A DNA stretch of 32,589 bases from Pseudomonadota bacterium (GCA_023393525.1 JAEWKZ010000134.1:1-32589), one strand, 5' to 3'. Shown: positions 1 through 11,420, counted from the stretch's first letter. Numbers and translations: made by a program. Notes: generated from the sequence alone by a model not told the origin.

Positions 1-117
1 TGTGTTTCTTCGGGACGATTTGCGGCAAAGGACGGGCCGATTACTTCGCTAACGCTTCCCCCTGTCGGGTGCGTAGAGGACTTTCACCTCCAAGTGAGTG
101 CGCCCTGCCGGGCGCAC
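1..117 (-). mobile_element. Group II intron, 5' end (probably class C), cut by the window edge
   Basis: Read on the minus strand from 117 downwards, the sequence opens with GTGCGCCCGG and folds at once into a perfect 8-bp hairpin (98-105 with 110-117, loop 106-109). It then has GGAGGTGAAAGTCCTC (a 4-bp GAGG/CCTC stem, 87-90 with 76-79) and a GAAGCGTTAGCGAAG segment near 60-45. A GTGYGCC 5' end, a GGTGAAAGTCC block and a GAAG..GTTAGC stretch are what I recall of the first 100 bases of bacterial group II introns. The intron would start 10 nt after the terminator hairpin of the M16 gene, and class C introns are known to insert just behind terminators. Only about 117 nt are visible, so domains II-VI and any reverse transcriptase gene lie outside the window. 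No coding function is claimed for this stretch. Confidence 0.7.
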
Positions 118-120
118 CAC

Positions 121-157
121 AAAAAAAGCCGCGTTCTGCGAATATGCGAAACGCGGC
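121..157 (-). terminator. Rho-independent terminator of the M16 protease gene
   Basis: On the minus strand an 8-bp GC-rich stem (150-157 with 128-135, GCCGCGTT/AACGCGGC) is followed by seven T residues (127-121). It lies 28 bp after the stop codon of the leftward protease gene. The putative intron starts 3 nt after the T run. Confidence 0.85.
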
Positions 158-185
158 CCTTTGCGGACGATGCGGAAAAGTCCGA

Positions 186-3092
<2,907 letters not shown>

Positions 3093-3226
3093 GGCTTCTC
3101 CTCGAAACGGTTGATGCTTGTCTTGCCAAACCGGACTGAGCGTTTTTGCAAACCACTCCCTTTGCAAGTCCGAAGGACTTCTGTAAAGAGCGGGACTGCA
3201 AAGTCAATGCTTGAAAGGAGAGTTCC

Positions 3227-4204
3227 ATGTCCAAGATTCTCGTCACCGGCGGTGCCGGATACATCGGTTCCCACACGACCCTGGCCCTCGTCGAGGCCGG
3301 GTACGAGGTCGTGGTCTACGACAACCTGTCCACGGGCAAAGCCGAGGCCGTGCTTCCGCCGGCGCGCCTCGTGGTCGGCGACCTGGCCGAGACCGACAGG
3401 CTCGACGCCCTGATGCGGGCGGAAAAATTTTCGGCGGTGCTGCATTTCGCGGGCTCCATCGTGGTGCCCGAGTCGGTGGAGAATCCGCTCAAGTATTACC
3501 TGAACAACACCAACAACACCACGGAACTGATCCGCCTGGCGGTCCACAACTCCATTCCCCGCTTCATCTTCTCCTCCACGGCCGCCGTCTACGGCATGCC
3601 GGACACCCCGGCCGTGACCGAGGACAGTCCCGCCCAGCCCATCAACCCCTATGGCCGCACCAAGCTGATGAGCGAGTGGGTCATCAAGGACACCGCGGCA
3701 GCGCACCCGGACTTCTCGTTCGTCATCCTGCGCTATTTCAACGTGGCCGGGGCCGATCCGGCGGGACGCATCGGCCAGTGCACCCCCGACGCCACGCACC
3801 TGATCAAGGTCGCCTCCCAGGCCGCCCTGGGCCGAAGAGACGCCCTGCACATCTTCGGCACGGACTATCCCACCCCGGACGGCACCTGCATCCGCGACTA
3901 CATCCATGTCGCCGACCTGGCCGGGGCCCACGTCCTCTCGCTCAAGCATCTGGAAGCCGGCAATCCATCCGGCATCTTCAACTGCGGTTACGGACACGGC
4001 TATTCCGTGCGAGAGATCGCGGCCGCCGTGAAAGAGGCCAGCGGCGTCGACTTTCCCGTGATCGAAAGCCCGCGCAGGGCCGGAGATCCGCCCGCCCTCA
4101 TCTCCAATCCGGCCCGCATCCGGTCCACCATGGACTGGAAACCGGCCCACGACGACATCCGCGCCATCGCCCTCTCGGCCTACAGGTGGGAAATGGGCCT
4201 CTGA
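3227..4204 (+). CDS. galE: UDP-glucose 4-epimerase
   Basis: 325-aa short-chain dehydrogenase/reductase that interconverts UDP-glucose and UDP-galactose with tightly bound NAD, supplying galactose for lipopolysaccharide and exopolysaccharide. Seen: the N-terminal Rossmann motif GGAGYIGS (residues 8-15), the FSSTAAVYG strand with the catalytic Ser/Thr near 117-118, and the catalytic pair Tyr142/Lys146 in PYGRTK. The C-terminal part has the usual GDPPAL segment before a tryptophan-containing end. Length is typical for GalE. The start ATG has a strong AAAGGAGAG site 7 bp upstream. It is divergent from the M16 gene across 134 bp, and a 138-bp gap separates it from ileS. Closely related epimerases acting on N-acetylated sugars cannot be excluded. 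Confidence 0.93.
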   Translation: MSKILVTGGAGYIGSHTTLALVEAGYEVVVYDNLSTGKAEAVLPPARLVVGDLAETDRLDALMRAEKFSAVLHFAGSIVVPESVENPLKYYLNNTNNTTELIRLAVHNSIPRFIFSSTAAVYGMPDTPAVTEDSPAQPINPYGRTKLMSEWVIKDTAAAHPDFSFVILRYFNVAGADPAGRIGQCTPDATHLIKVASQAALGRRDALHIFGTDYPTPDGTCIRDYIHVADLAGAHVLSLKHLEAGNPSGIFNCGYGHGYSVREIAAAVKEASGVDFPVIESPRRAGDPPALISNPARIRSTMDWKPAHDDIRAIALSAYRWEMGL

Positions 4205-4342
4205 CCCCTGTCAAACTTGACTTCGGGTGCGGGATATTCCACTGTTCTGCCCTTCATTGCAACGCGAATAACGAAAATTTGTGCTCGCCACGCCTGCCCG
4301 TGGTCCGTCGGCACAGCAGATAACCCGGAGGAACGCCGTCCC

Positions 4343-7153
4343 ATGAGCGATTACAAGAAAACCCTGAATCTCCCCGCCACCACCTTCCCCATGAAGGCCA
4401 GCCTGACCCAGAACGAACCCAGGGTTCTGGACGACTGGTATGCGTCCGACGCATACGGGGCCATGATCGCCGCCAACGAGGGACGCACTCCCTATGTCCT
4501 GCATGACGGCCCTCCCTACGCCAACGGCCACATCCACATCGGCCACGCCATGAACAAGATCTTGAAGGACGTCATCGTCAAGCACCGCAACCTGACCGGC
4601 CGTCAGGCCCAGTACGTGCCCGGGTGGGACTGTCACGGCCTGCCCATCGAACTCAAAGTCGAGCAGGAGCTGGGCGGAAAGAACAACTTCTCCACCCTGG
4701 AAATCCGCAAGAAATGCCGGGAGTACGCCCTCAAATACCTGGACATCCAGCGCGAGGAGTTCAAGCGCCTTGGGGTGCTGGGCACCTGGGACAAGCCCTA
4801 CCTGACCATGACCCCGGACTACGAGACGGCCACGGCCCGCGAACTGGCCAACTTCTACAAAAAGGGCTCCGTGCAGCGCAACAAGAAGCCCATCTACTGG
4901 TGCGGGTCCTGCGAGACGGCCCTGGCCGAGGCAGAGGTGGAGTACGACGATCACACCTCGCCCTCCATCTATGTGCGCTTTCCTCTGGAAGCGGCCAAGC
5001 TGACGGGGGTCTTCCCCCAGGCCGAGGCGGAAAAAAGCTTCATCGTCATCTGGACGACCACGCCCTGGACCATCCCGGACAACCTGGCCGTGGCCGTGCA
5101 CCCGGATTTCGAATACGACCTGATCCAGGCCGGCGACTGTTTCTACATCCTGGCCAGGGAACTGGCCGAGGTCTGCGCCGCCAAATTCGGCTGGTCCGAA
5201 TGGAAGTCCCTGGCCACGGTCACGGGCTCCGCCCTCGAAGGCCTGGTGGCCCGCCACCCCTTTTACGACCGTCCCTCCCCCGTTGTCACCGCCGACTACG
5301 TGACCCTGGACGCGGGCACGGGCTGCGTACACACCGCCCCCGGTCACGGCCGCGAGGACTACGAGACCGGCCTGCGCCACGGGCTTGAGATCCTCTCTCC
5401 CCTGGACGACCAGGCCCGCTTCCTGCCGAGCGTGGAATTTTTCGGCGGCAAGAACGTGTTCGAGGCCAATCCCCTGGTCATGGCCAAGCTGACCGAGGTG
5501 GGGCACCTCCTGGGCAGCGAGAAGATCCGCCATTCCTATCCGCACTGCTGGCGCTGCAAGAAGCCCGTCATCTTCCGGGCCACGACCCAGTGGTTCATCG
5601 CCATGGAACATGACGACCTGCGCGGCAAGACCCTCGACGCCATCGACAGCAAGGTGCGCTGGATTCCGGCCTGGGGCAAGGAGCGCATCCACAGCATGAT
5701 CAAGTTCCGGCCCGACTGGTGCATCTCGCGCCAGCGCATGTGGGGCGTGCCCATCATCGCGCTGTTGTGCAAGGACTGCGGCGACGCCTGGTTCGACGGC
5801 GACTGGGCCCACTCCATCGTGGACCGCTTCGCAGCCCACCCCACGGGCGCGGACTACTGGTTCGAGGCCCCGCTTGACGACGTCGTGCCCAGCGGCCTGA
5901 CCTGCCCCAAATGCGGCGGCGCGCACTGGGAGAAGGAGGACGACATCCTGGACGTGTGGTTCGACTCCGGCACCAGCTTCGCCGCCGTAGTCGAGGGACG
6001 GGATGAATGCACCTTCCCCGCCGACCTGTACCTTGAGGGCACGGACCAGCACCGCGGCTGGTTCCATTCCTCGCTCCTGGCCTCCATGGGCACGCGCGGC
6101 ACTCCGCCCTACAAGGCGGTGCTGACCCACGGTTTCGTCCTCGACGGCCAGGGCCGCAAGATGTCCAAATCCATCGGCAACGTGGTCGCCCCTCAGGAGA
6201 TCATCGAAAAGCACGGAGCCGAGGTGCTGCGCCTGTGGGTGGCCTCGGAGAACTATCAGGAGGACCTGCGCATCTCTGACGAGATCATCGGCCGCCTGGT
6301 GGACGCCTACCGCAAGATCCGCAACACCTGCCGCTTCATCCTCGGCAACCTGAGCGACTTCGACCCGGCCACGGATCTGGTGGCCACGGCCGACATGCTG
6401 CCCCTGGACCGCTACGCCCTGAACATGGTCAGGGGCAGGCACCAGACCATCCAGGCCGCCTACGAGAGTTTCGAGTTCCACAAGGTCTACCACACCCTGC
6501 ACAACCTGTGCACCACGGACTTAAGCTCCTATTACCTCGACATCATCAAGGACCGCGTCTACGTCAACGGCGCCACCAGCCTGAAGCGCCGCTCGGCCCA
6601 GACCGCCCTCTACCACATGCTGCTCATGATCATGGGCGACATGGCTCCGATCTTAAGCTTCACCGCGGAAGAGATATTCCAGCACCTGCCCCGGGCCATG
6701 CGTCCGGCGGGCAGCACGGTCTTCGCCATGCGCGTGCCCGAGATCGAGGAAAGCCTTTTGACCGAGGATGAGGAGGCCGTCTGGAACCTGGTCTTCGCCG
6801 TGCGCGGCGACGTGACCCGGGCCATCGAACCTTTGCGCCAGTCCAAGGCCCTGGGGCACTCCCTGGACGCGCGGGTGACGGTCCACGCCACGGACGAGGC
6901 CTTCGAGGCGCTGTCCGGCGTGGCCGCCGACCTGCGCGACGTGTTCATCGTCAGCCAGGCCCAGGTCACGGATGCGCCCGCTCCGGCCGAGGCCGTGCGC
7001 GGCGAGGTCGAGGGCGTGGCCGTGACCATCGCCAAGGCTTTGGGCGAGAAATGCGCCCGCTGCTGGATCTACGACGAAAACCTGGGCACGGACCCCGCGC
7101 ACCCTCAGGCCTGCCCGCGCTGCACCCAGGTGCTCAAGGAATACCATGCCTAA
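4343..7153 (+). CDS. ileS: Isoleucyl-tRNA synthetase
   Basis: 936-aa class I aminoacyl-tRNA synthetase that charges tRNA-Ile. Seen: the HIGH motif (residues 65-68) in PPYANGHIHIGHAMNK, the KMSKS loop (606-610), the editing (CP1) domain between them with TTTPWTIPDN, and a C-terminal zinc finger with Cys904, Cys907, Cys924 and Cys927. The zinc finger and length are those of the bacterial type. The start at 4343 is preceded by CGGAGGA and begins with the typical KKTLNLP segment; the frame remains open further upstream but has no site or family similarity there. The stop overlaps the start of lspA by 8 bp, which indicates translational coupling. I see no T-box leader in the 138 bp upstream. Confidence 0.97.
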   Translation: MSDYKKTLNLPATTFPMKASLTQNEPRVLDDWYASDAYGAMIAANEGRTPYVLHDGPPYANGHIHIGHAMNKILKDVIVKHRNLTGRQAQYVPGWDCHGLPIELKVEQELGGKNNFSTLEIRKKCREYALKYLDIQREEFKRLGVLGTWDKPYLTMTPDYETATARELANFYKKGSVQRNKKPIYWCGSCETALAEAEVEYDDHTSPSIYVRFPLEAAKLTGVFPQAEAEKSFIVIWTTTPWTIPDNLAVAVHPDFEYDLIQAGDCFYILARELAEVCAAKFGWSEWKSLATVTGSALEGLVARHPFYDRPSPVVTADYVTLDAGTGCVHTAPGHGREDYETGLRHGLEILSPLDDQARFLPSVEFFGGKNVFEANPLVMAKLTEVGHLLGSEKIRHSYPHCWRCKKPVIFRATTQWFIAMEHDDLRGKTLDAIDSKVRWIPAWGKERIHSMIKFRPDWCISRQRMWGVPIIALLCKDCGDAWFDGDWAHSIVDRFAAHPTGADYWFEAPLDDVVPSGLTCPKCGGAHWEKEDDILDVWFDSGTSFAAVVEGRDECTFPADLYLEGTDQHRGWFHSSLLASMGTRGTPPYKAVLTHGFVLDGQGRKMSKSIGNVVAPQEIIEKHGAEVLRLWVASENYQEDLRISDEIIGRLVDAYRKIRNTCRFILGNLSDFDPATDLVATADMLPLDRYALNMVRGRHQTIQAAYESFEFHKVYHTLHNLCTTDLSSYYLDIIKDRVYVNGATSLKRRSAQTALYHMLLMIMGDMAPILSFTAEEIFQHLPRAMRPAGSTVFAMRVPEIEESLLTEDEEAVWNLVFAVRGDVTRAIEPLRQSKALGHSLDARVTVHATDEAFEALSGVAADLRDVFIVSQAQVTDAPAPAEAVRGEVEGVAVTIAKALGEKCARCWIYDENLGTDPAHPQACPRCTQVLKEYHA

Positions 7154-7682
7154 GACGCCCCGCGTGCCCTGCAAGCCGGACATGAGGCGGCGCTACCGGA
7201 CCATCGGTCTGGTCGCCGCCGCCGTGTTCCTCCTGGACCAGCTGACCAAGCTCTGGATCCAGCAGGCCATTCCGGTCTGGGAAAAGGGCTTCACGGTCAT
7301 TCCGGGATTTTTCGACATCGTGCACATCCTGAACCGAGGCGCGGCCTTCGGCTTTCTGAACCGCCACGACATCGACTGGCAGCGGCCCTTCTTCATCGTG
7401 GTCTCGATCCTGGCCGTAGGTCTGATCTGGGTCCTGGCCAGAAGCCAGGACGATGACGGACCCTTCTACGTCCACGGGCTGGGTCTGATCCTGGGCGGAG
7501 CCCTGGGCAACCTGCTGGACCGGGCGCGGCTCGGGGTGGTGGTCGATTTTCTGGATTTCTACATCGGGGACATGCACTGGCCCGCCTTCAACGTGGCCGA
7601 CATGGGCATCTGCGTCGGCGCGGGAGCTCTCCTCGTCTCCTTTTACCAGCAGAGGCGCCGCTGTGTTCCCGACAATACTTGA
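7146..7682 (+). CDS. lspA: Lipoprotein signal peptidase (signal peptidase II)
   Basis: 178-aa inner-membrane aspartic protease that cleaves the signal peptide of diacylglyceryl-modified prolipoproteins. Seen: four hydrophobic segments (about 19-36, 58-72, 82-98, 145-167), the NRGAAFG motif (63-69), and the two catalytic aspartates Asp125 in GNLLDR and Asp152 in FNVADMG. The first 12 residues are an extra positively charged leader; a second ATG encoding MRRRYR at 7182 is an alternative start. The gene overlaps ileS by 8 bp and lgt by 20 bp. ileS-lspA is a common bacterial pair. Having lgt next to it places the first two steps of lipoprotein maturation in one operon. Confidence 0.96.
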   Translation: MPKTPRVPCKPDMRRRYRTIGLVAAAVFLLDQLTKLWIQQAIPVWEKGFTVIPGFFDIVHILNRGAAFGFLNRHDIDWQRPFFIVVSILAVGLIWVLARSQDDDGPFYVHGLGLILGGALGNLLDRARLGVVVDFLDFYIGDMHWPAFNVADMGICVGAGALLVSFYQQRRRCVPDNT

Positions 7683-8448
7683 GATCGCGCCCTTCGTCCT
7701 TTTCGGCATCGAGTTTGGCCCCTTCGCCCTGCATGCCTACGGCCTCTTCGTGGCCGCGGGCTTTCTGCTGGGCATCGCCTGGTCCATGCGCGAGGCGCGG
7801 GGGCGAGGTCTGAACCCCGACACCGTCTCCGACCTGGGCTTCTACATCATCCTCGGGGCCATCCTCGGGGCGCGCCTTTTGTATGTGCTCATCAACCCGA
7901 CCTATTTCTGGCACAATCCCCAGGAAATCATCATGTTCTGGAAAGGCGGCCTGGTCTTTTCCGGCGGAGCCATCCTGGCCACGCTCTTTGCGCTGGCCTT
8001 CCTCAAAGTCAGGAAAGAAGATCCCTGGCTGTGGATGGACATCCTGGCTCCGGGCATCGGCCTGGGCGAGGCCGTGGGGCGCATAGGCTGTCTGGCCGCC
8101 GGCTGCTGCTACGGAGCGTCCTGCGATCTGCCCTGGGCCGTGACCTTCTACCATCCCGAATCCCTGGCTCCGCTACACACGCCGCTGCACCCCACCCAGC
8201 TCTACCACAGTCTGGCGGGTCTGGCCTGCTTCGCCGCCATCCTGGCGCTGAAATCCAAAACCCGCGCCTCCGGGCAGCTCATGGGCGTCTTCCTGGTCCT
8301 TTTCGGAACGCTACGCTTTGTCATCGAACTCTTCAGGGCCGACTATCGCGGCGATTTCGGCCCCATCAGCGTGACCCAGATCATCGCCCTTTGCGGCGTG
8401 GCCCTGGGACTTTTCATCATCCAGCACAGGAGAGGCCATGTTCGCTAG
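7663..8448 (+). CDS. lgt: Prolipoprotein diacylglyceryl transferase
   Basis: 261-aa multi-pass inner-membrane enzyme that transfers a diacylglyceryl group from phosphatidylglycerol to the lipobox cysteine, the step before LspA. Seen: the HAYGLFVA segment (24-31), the Lgt signature GRIGCLAAGCCYG (139-151) with its essential arginine Arg140, and HPTQLY (176-181) in place of the usual HPxQLYE. Seven hydrophobic stretches fit the family. The start is a GTG at 7663 lying inside the end of lspA (20-bp overlap), which suggests coupled translation. The 3' end overlaps the next small gene by 11 bp. Confidence 0.96.
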   Translation: MFPTILEIAPFVLFGIEFGPFALHAYGLFVAAGFLLGIAWSMREARGRGLNPDTVSDLGFYIILGAILGARLLYVLINPTYFWHNPQEIIMFWKGGLVFSGGAILATLFALAFLKVRKEDPWLWMDILAPGIGLGEAVGRIGCLAAGCCYGASCDLPWAVTFYHPESLAPLHTPLHPTQLYHSLAGLACFAAILALKSKTRASGQLMGVFLVLFGTLRFVIELFRADYRGDFGPISVTQIIALCGVALGLFIIQHRRGHVR

Positions 8449-8656
8449 CATTCCCCCGGACAAGCTCGTCTACGCGCTTCCGCTCTTGATTCTGCCCATC
8501 ATCCCCAACGTCTGGTCCATCTGGCACCTGTACACGAACGAATTCCCGACGCACCAGGAACGGGCGGCCTGGATTGTGGCCCAGATCGTCTTGCCGGTCG
8601 TCGGTGGTCTGGGCTATATCCTCTTCGGCAGAAAACGGGCCGTCAAAAAACAGTAG
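8438..8656 (+). CDS. Small membrane protein with PLDc_N-type domain
   Basis: 72-aa protein with two hydrophobic helices (about 12-28 and 44-63). The second runs into GGLGYILFGRKR, which matches the end of the PLDc_N domain (the membrane segment found at the N-terminus of cardiolipin synthases and in many stand-alone small proteins). There is no phospholipase HKD motif, so no catalysis is implied. The start overlaps lgt by 11 bp and has AGGAGAGG just upstream. Its role is unknown; the coupling to lgt suggests expression with the lipoprotein enzymes. Confidence 0.8.
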   Translation: MFASIPPDKLVYALPLLILPIIPNVWSIWHLYTNEFPTHQERAAWIVAQIVLPVVGGLGYILFGRKRAVKKQ

Positions 8657-8714
8657 CATCCGGCCCTTCCCTTGACGGAAGCGGCCAACGACAACAGCAC
8701 CCAGAGAGGTTCGC

Positions 8715-9662
8715 ATGTCTTCTTTTCCCCATGGCAGGCAAATCCTGATCACCGGAGCCCTGGCGGCTCTGCTGGCGACGATCCCCGCCTGTGTCACCAC
8801 CTCGGATTTCGACCGCCTGCGCAGTCAGGTCTATTCGCAGGAACAGGAGCGCATCAAGCAGCAGGAACGCATCACCCAGCTGGAAGCCGAACTGGCCCGC
8901 AGCCAGCCAGCCCAGGCCAACAACTGGGCCGAGGTGAACGCCTTGCGCAGCGACGTGGCCGCGCTCACAGGACAGATCGACGATTTGCGCAGAAGCGAGG
9001 AAATGCGGCAGCAGGCCGCCGGCGGAGCCGTGACCGTGGATACGCTCCACACCAGGGTGACCGATCTGGAGCGCAAGACCCTGTTCATGGCCACCCAGCT
9101 GGGCGTGGTCTTCGACGAGATGCCTCCGCTTCCCGCGACCCAAGAGGCGCCGACCGGCGCAGTTCCGGGAATGACGCCCCCGGCCGCTCCGGCCGCGCCG
9201 CAGCCTTCCACCGCCATGTCCCAGCCCGAGGTTCCCGAGCCGCGGCCCGCGCCTGCCCCCGCAGCCGCCCCGGCGGCGCAGGCCGAAGTTCCGGGCCAGG
9301 AGCTGTACCAGCAGGCGCTGGAGAGCTTTTACGCCATGAAATACAAGGAGGCGCAGACCACCTGGGCCGAGTTCGTCAAGGGCTTTCCCAAGGATCCCCT
9401 CGTGCCCAACGCCATTTTCTGGCAGGGCGAGTGTTTCTTCCAGATGCAGGACTACGCCAATGCCGTGCTGACCTACCAGAAGGTCATCGAGGAGCACAGC
9501 GCGTCGAACAAGTACACGGCCGCACTCCTCAAGCAGGGCATCTCCTTCTTCAAGCTGAAAAAGGACCAGGCCGGCAAACTGGTGCTCGAGGACCTGATCA
9601 AGAAACATCCCAAGTCCGCCGAGGCCAAACGGGCCCAGGCGTACCTGAAGGGCGGCAGCTGA
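8715..9662 (+). CDS. YbgF/CpoB-like lipoprotein, coiled coil plus TPR
   Basis: 315 aa. The N-terminus is a signal peptide ending in a lipobox with Cys26 (ATIPAC). A coiled coil follows (about 32-120), then a Pro/Ala-rich linker (about 140-195) and a C-terminal TPR region with the YbgF pattern LYQQALESFY..KYKEAQ and repeated ALLKQG/AYLKG units. CpoB/YbgF proteins work with Tol-Pal and peptidoglycan synthesis during outer-membrane constriction; here that is a family inference. Unlike the soluble E. coli protein this one should be lipidated, and it lies 58 bp after the lgt/lspA cluster that would mature it. The start has AGAGAGG upstream. A second YbgF-like protein, anchored by a TM helix, is encoded at 16406-17317. 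Confidence 0.85.
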   Translation: MSSFPHGRQILITGALAALLATIPACVTTSDFDRLRSQVYSQEQERIKQQERITQLEAELARSQPAQANNWAEVNALRSDVAALTGQIDDLRRSEEMRQQAAGGAVTVDTLHTRVTDLERKTLFMATQLGVVFDEMPPLPATQEAPTGAVPGMTPPAAPAAPQPSTAMSQPEVPEPRPAPAPAAAPAAQAEVPGQELYQQALESFYAMKYKEAQTTWAEFVKGFPKDPLVPNAIFWQGECFFQMQDYANAVLTYQKVIEEHSASNKYTAALLKQGISFFKLKKDQAGKLVLEDLIKKHPKSAEAKRAQAYLKGGS

Positions 9663-9681
9663 AAGGCCGCGAGGAACACAC

Positions 9682-10116
9682 ATGTCCACCCACGAATACA
9701 GCCGCATCGTCAGCCTGCGTTTTCCTCCGGAATCCTCCGGCCAGCCGATGATGTACTATCTGGCCAGGCATTTCGACCTGACCTTCAACATCCTGCAGGC
9801 CAACATCAACCCTCGCCGCGAGGGGCACATGATCCTGGAGCTTTCGGGCACCAGGGAGCACTATCGCCAGGGCGTGACCTACCTGCAGGAGCAGGGCATC
9901 AAGGTCACGCCGGTGGCCCACGAGATTTCGCGCAACGAGGAGTCGTGCATGCACTGCGGACTGTGCACGGCCCTGTGTCCGTCCAAGGCCCTGCATCTCA
10001 ATCTGGAGACGCGGATGGTGGACTTCGACCAGGACAAATGCACGGCGTGCAACCTGTGCGTCACGGTGTGCCCGGTCCAGGCCATGGTCATGGAGGTCGA
10101 CCCGGATACCTGGTAA
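9682..10116 (+). CDS. NIL-domain 2x[4Fe-4S] ferredoxin-like protein
   Basis: 144 aa. Residues 7-80 resemble the NIL domain (the ACT-like ligand domain also found at the C-terminus of MetN methionine ABC ATPases). The C-terminal part has two full 4Fe-4S motifs: Cys89, Cys92, Cys95, Cys99 and Cys120, Cys123, Cys126, Cys130. NIL-ferredoxins are common in anaerobes, and some take part in sulfur transfer or homocysteine formation; that role is only a possibility here. No neighbouring methionine gene supports it. The start ATG at 9682 follows a GAGGA site and lies 19 bp after the lipoprotein gene. Confidence 0.9.
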   Translation: MSTHEYSRIVSLRFPPESSGQPMMYYLARHFDLTFNILQANINPRREGHMILELSGTREHYRQGVTYLQEQGIKVTPVAHEISRNEESCMHCGLCTALCPSKALHLNLETRMVDFDQDKCTACNLCVTVCPVQAMVMEVDPDTW

Positions 10117-10126
10117 AGGAGGAGTC

Positions 10127-10660
10127 ATGACCGTCGTCGAACGTTCTTTCGCCCGCGTCGATGCAGCCCTGAAAGGGTATCTGCGCCTGCTGCCCGGAAA
10201 CCGGTTCACCCCTCTTTTCGCCTCCACCCAGACGGGAGGCTCGCCGCAGCTTTCCGAAAATGCGCAGTCCGCCCTGCCTGACGGGCTTGGGCACTATCTG
10301 CGCGCGATGGAGGAAAAACTCGACTCCATCCTCTCCATCCTGACCAGGCAGACCCTGCAGGAAGACTTTCCCGTACCCGTGCTCATCCACGACATCAGCG
10401 GCGCCGGGCTCAGGTTCAGCGCGGACCGGGAGTTCGAACTGGGCCAGGGCGTGGAGGTGGTGATCGCGCTCAGCAGCCACTCCCGCAGCCTGGCCGGAGC
10501 GCTGGGCGTGGTCATCCGGACCGAAGAGCATCAGGGGCAACGGCTGTGGGCGGTGGAATTCAAGGACATCCGCGACTGCGAACGCGAGAAGATCATTCAA
10601 TTCGTCGTGGCCAGGCAGCGCGAGCACATTCGGGAGCGCAACATAGCCCCTTCATCCTAA
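10127..10660 (+). CDS. PilZ domain protein (candidate c-di-GMP receptor)
   Basis: 177 aa. The second half is a PilZ barrel with HDISGAGLRF (the D/NxSxxG motif, about residues 88-97) and a following strand pattern VEVVIAL..SLAGALGVVIR..LWAVEF. A clear RxxxR motif directly before the barrel is not obvious; an RSFAR stretch lies at the N-terminus (residues 5-9), far from it. Binding of c-di-GMP is therefore likely by fold but not certain. Residues 1-80 form a separate N-terminal region of unknown function. The start has a strong AAAGGAGGA site and lies 10 bp after the ferredoxin gene; cheZ follows 15 bp later, so a role in motility control is a reasonable inference. Confidence 0.82.
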   Translation: MTVVERSFARVDAALKGYLRLLPGNRFTPLFASTQTGGSPQLSENAQSALPDGLGHYLRAMEEKLDSILSILTRQTLQEDFPVPVLIHDISGAGLRFSADREFELGQGVEVVIALSSHSRSLAGALGVVIRTEEHQGQRLWAVEFKDIRDCEREKIIQFVVARQREHIRERNIAPSS

Positions 10661-10675
10661 GCACGGAAAACAGGC

Positions 10676-11398
10676 ATGCACAAAGAACAACTGAGCCAGG
10701 AGCTCCTCAGCAGAATCACGACCAAGGCCGAGAGCACCATCCGGGAAGTGATCTCGGCGGCCCTGACGGAAGAGATAAGCCGCGCCCTGACCATGGCCCT
10801 GACCGAAGGCGAATTCTACCGCGCCATCAGCACAGACCTGCAGGAAGGCCTCAAGTCCATCTACCGGGAGATCAACGCCGCCGCGATCAGCGGCGCCAGC
10901 GAACCGCCGGCGGCACCAGTGGCCGACGAAATGTTTTCCGAAGCGTCGACCCAGTTGGGAGCCATCCTGCAGACCACGGAAAAAGCCACCGAGAGCATCA
11001 TGGGCCTGGTGGAAAAACACCTGGATGCGAGCGAACGCGCCGCAAGCCTGCTCGATTCCCTGGACAACGGGGAGGCCCGCCCGGAAATCGCGGAGCTGCG
11101 CGCCGGAAACCAGGCCCTGGGCGAGGATCTGATGGAGATCATGACCACCTTGAGTTTCCAGGACCTGACCGGCCAGCGCATCAAGCGCATTGTCGCTGCC
11201 CTGCAGCAGATCGAGAAGGTGGTCTTCGAACTCTACATGGCCACGGGCTTGTCCATGAAGGCCATGGAGCAGAACCCCGAGCAGTCCGTCGAGGAAATCC
11301 GCCAGACATCCAAGGCCCGCGCCACGGAGCTCAAAGGCCCACAGGCCGCGAGCTCGCAGACCGACGTGGACGACCTCCTGAGCCAGCTCGGCTTGTAG
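10676..11398 (+). CDS. cheZ: Protein phosphatase CheZ
   Basis: 240 aa. CheZ dephosphorylates CheY-P and ends the chemotaxis signal at the flagellar motor. Seen: the active-site helix with FQDLTGQ (161-167), where Asp163 and Gln167 correspond to E. coli Asp143 and Gln147. The C-terminal tail VDDLLSQLGL (231-240) is the CheY-docking helix. Long helices on either side fit the CheZ four-helix-bundle dimer. No other chemotaxis gene lies in the window. It follows the PilZ gene by 15 bp and ends just before a strong terminator at 11421-11455. Confidence 0.92.
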   Translation: MHKEQLSQELLSRITTKAESTIREVISAALTEEISRALTMALTEGEFYRAISTDLQEGLKSIYREINAAAISGASEPPAAPVADEMFSEASTQLGAILQTTEKATESIMGLVEKHLDASERAASLLDSLDNGEARPEIAELRAGNQALGEDLMEIMTTLSFQDLTGQRIKRIVAALQQIEKVVFELYMATGLSMKAMEQNPEQSVEEIRQTSKARATELKGPQAASSQTDVDDLLSQLGL

Positions 11399-11420
11399 TT
11401 TTTTCACCCCAAACAACGCA

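Noticed and set aside
3166..3180. AAGTCC-gaa-GGACTT inverted repeat in the M16/galE divergent region
   Set aside because: Six-bp arms in a 134-bp region could be an operator, but nothing else supports it and no regulator is nearby.
4205..4342. T-box or other riboswitch before ileS
   Set aside because: The 138-bp gap has no T-box sequence, specifier stem or terminator/antiterminator pair that I can fold.
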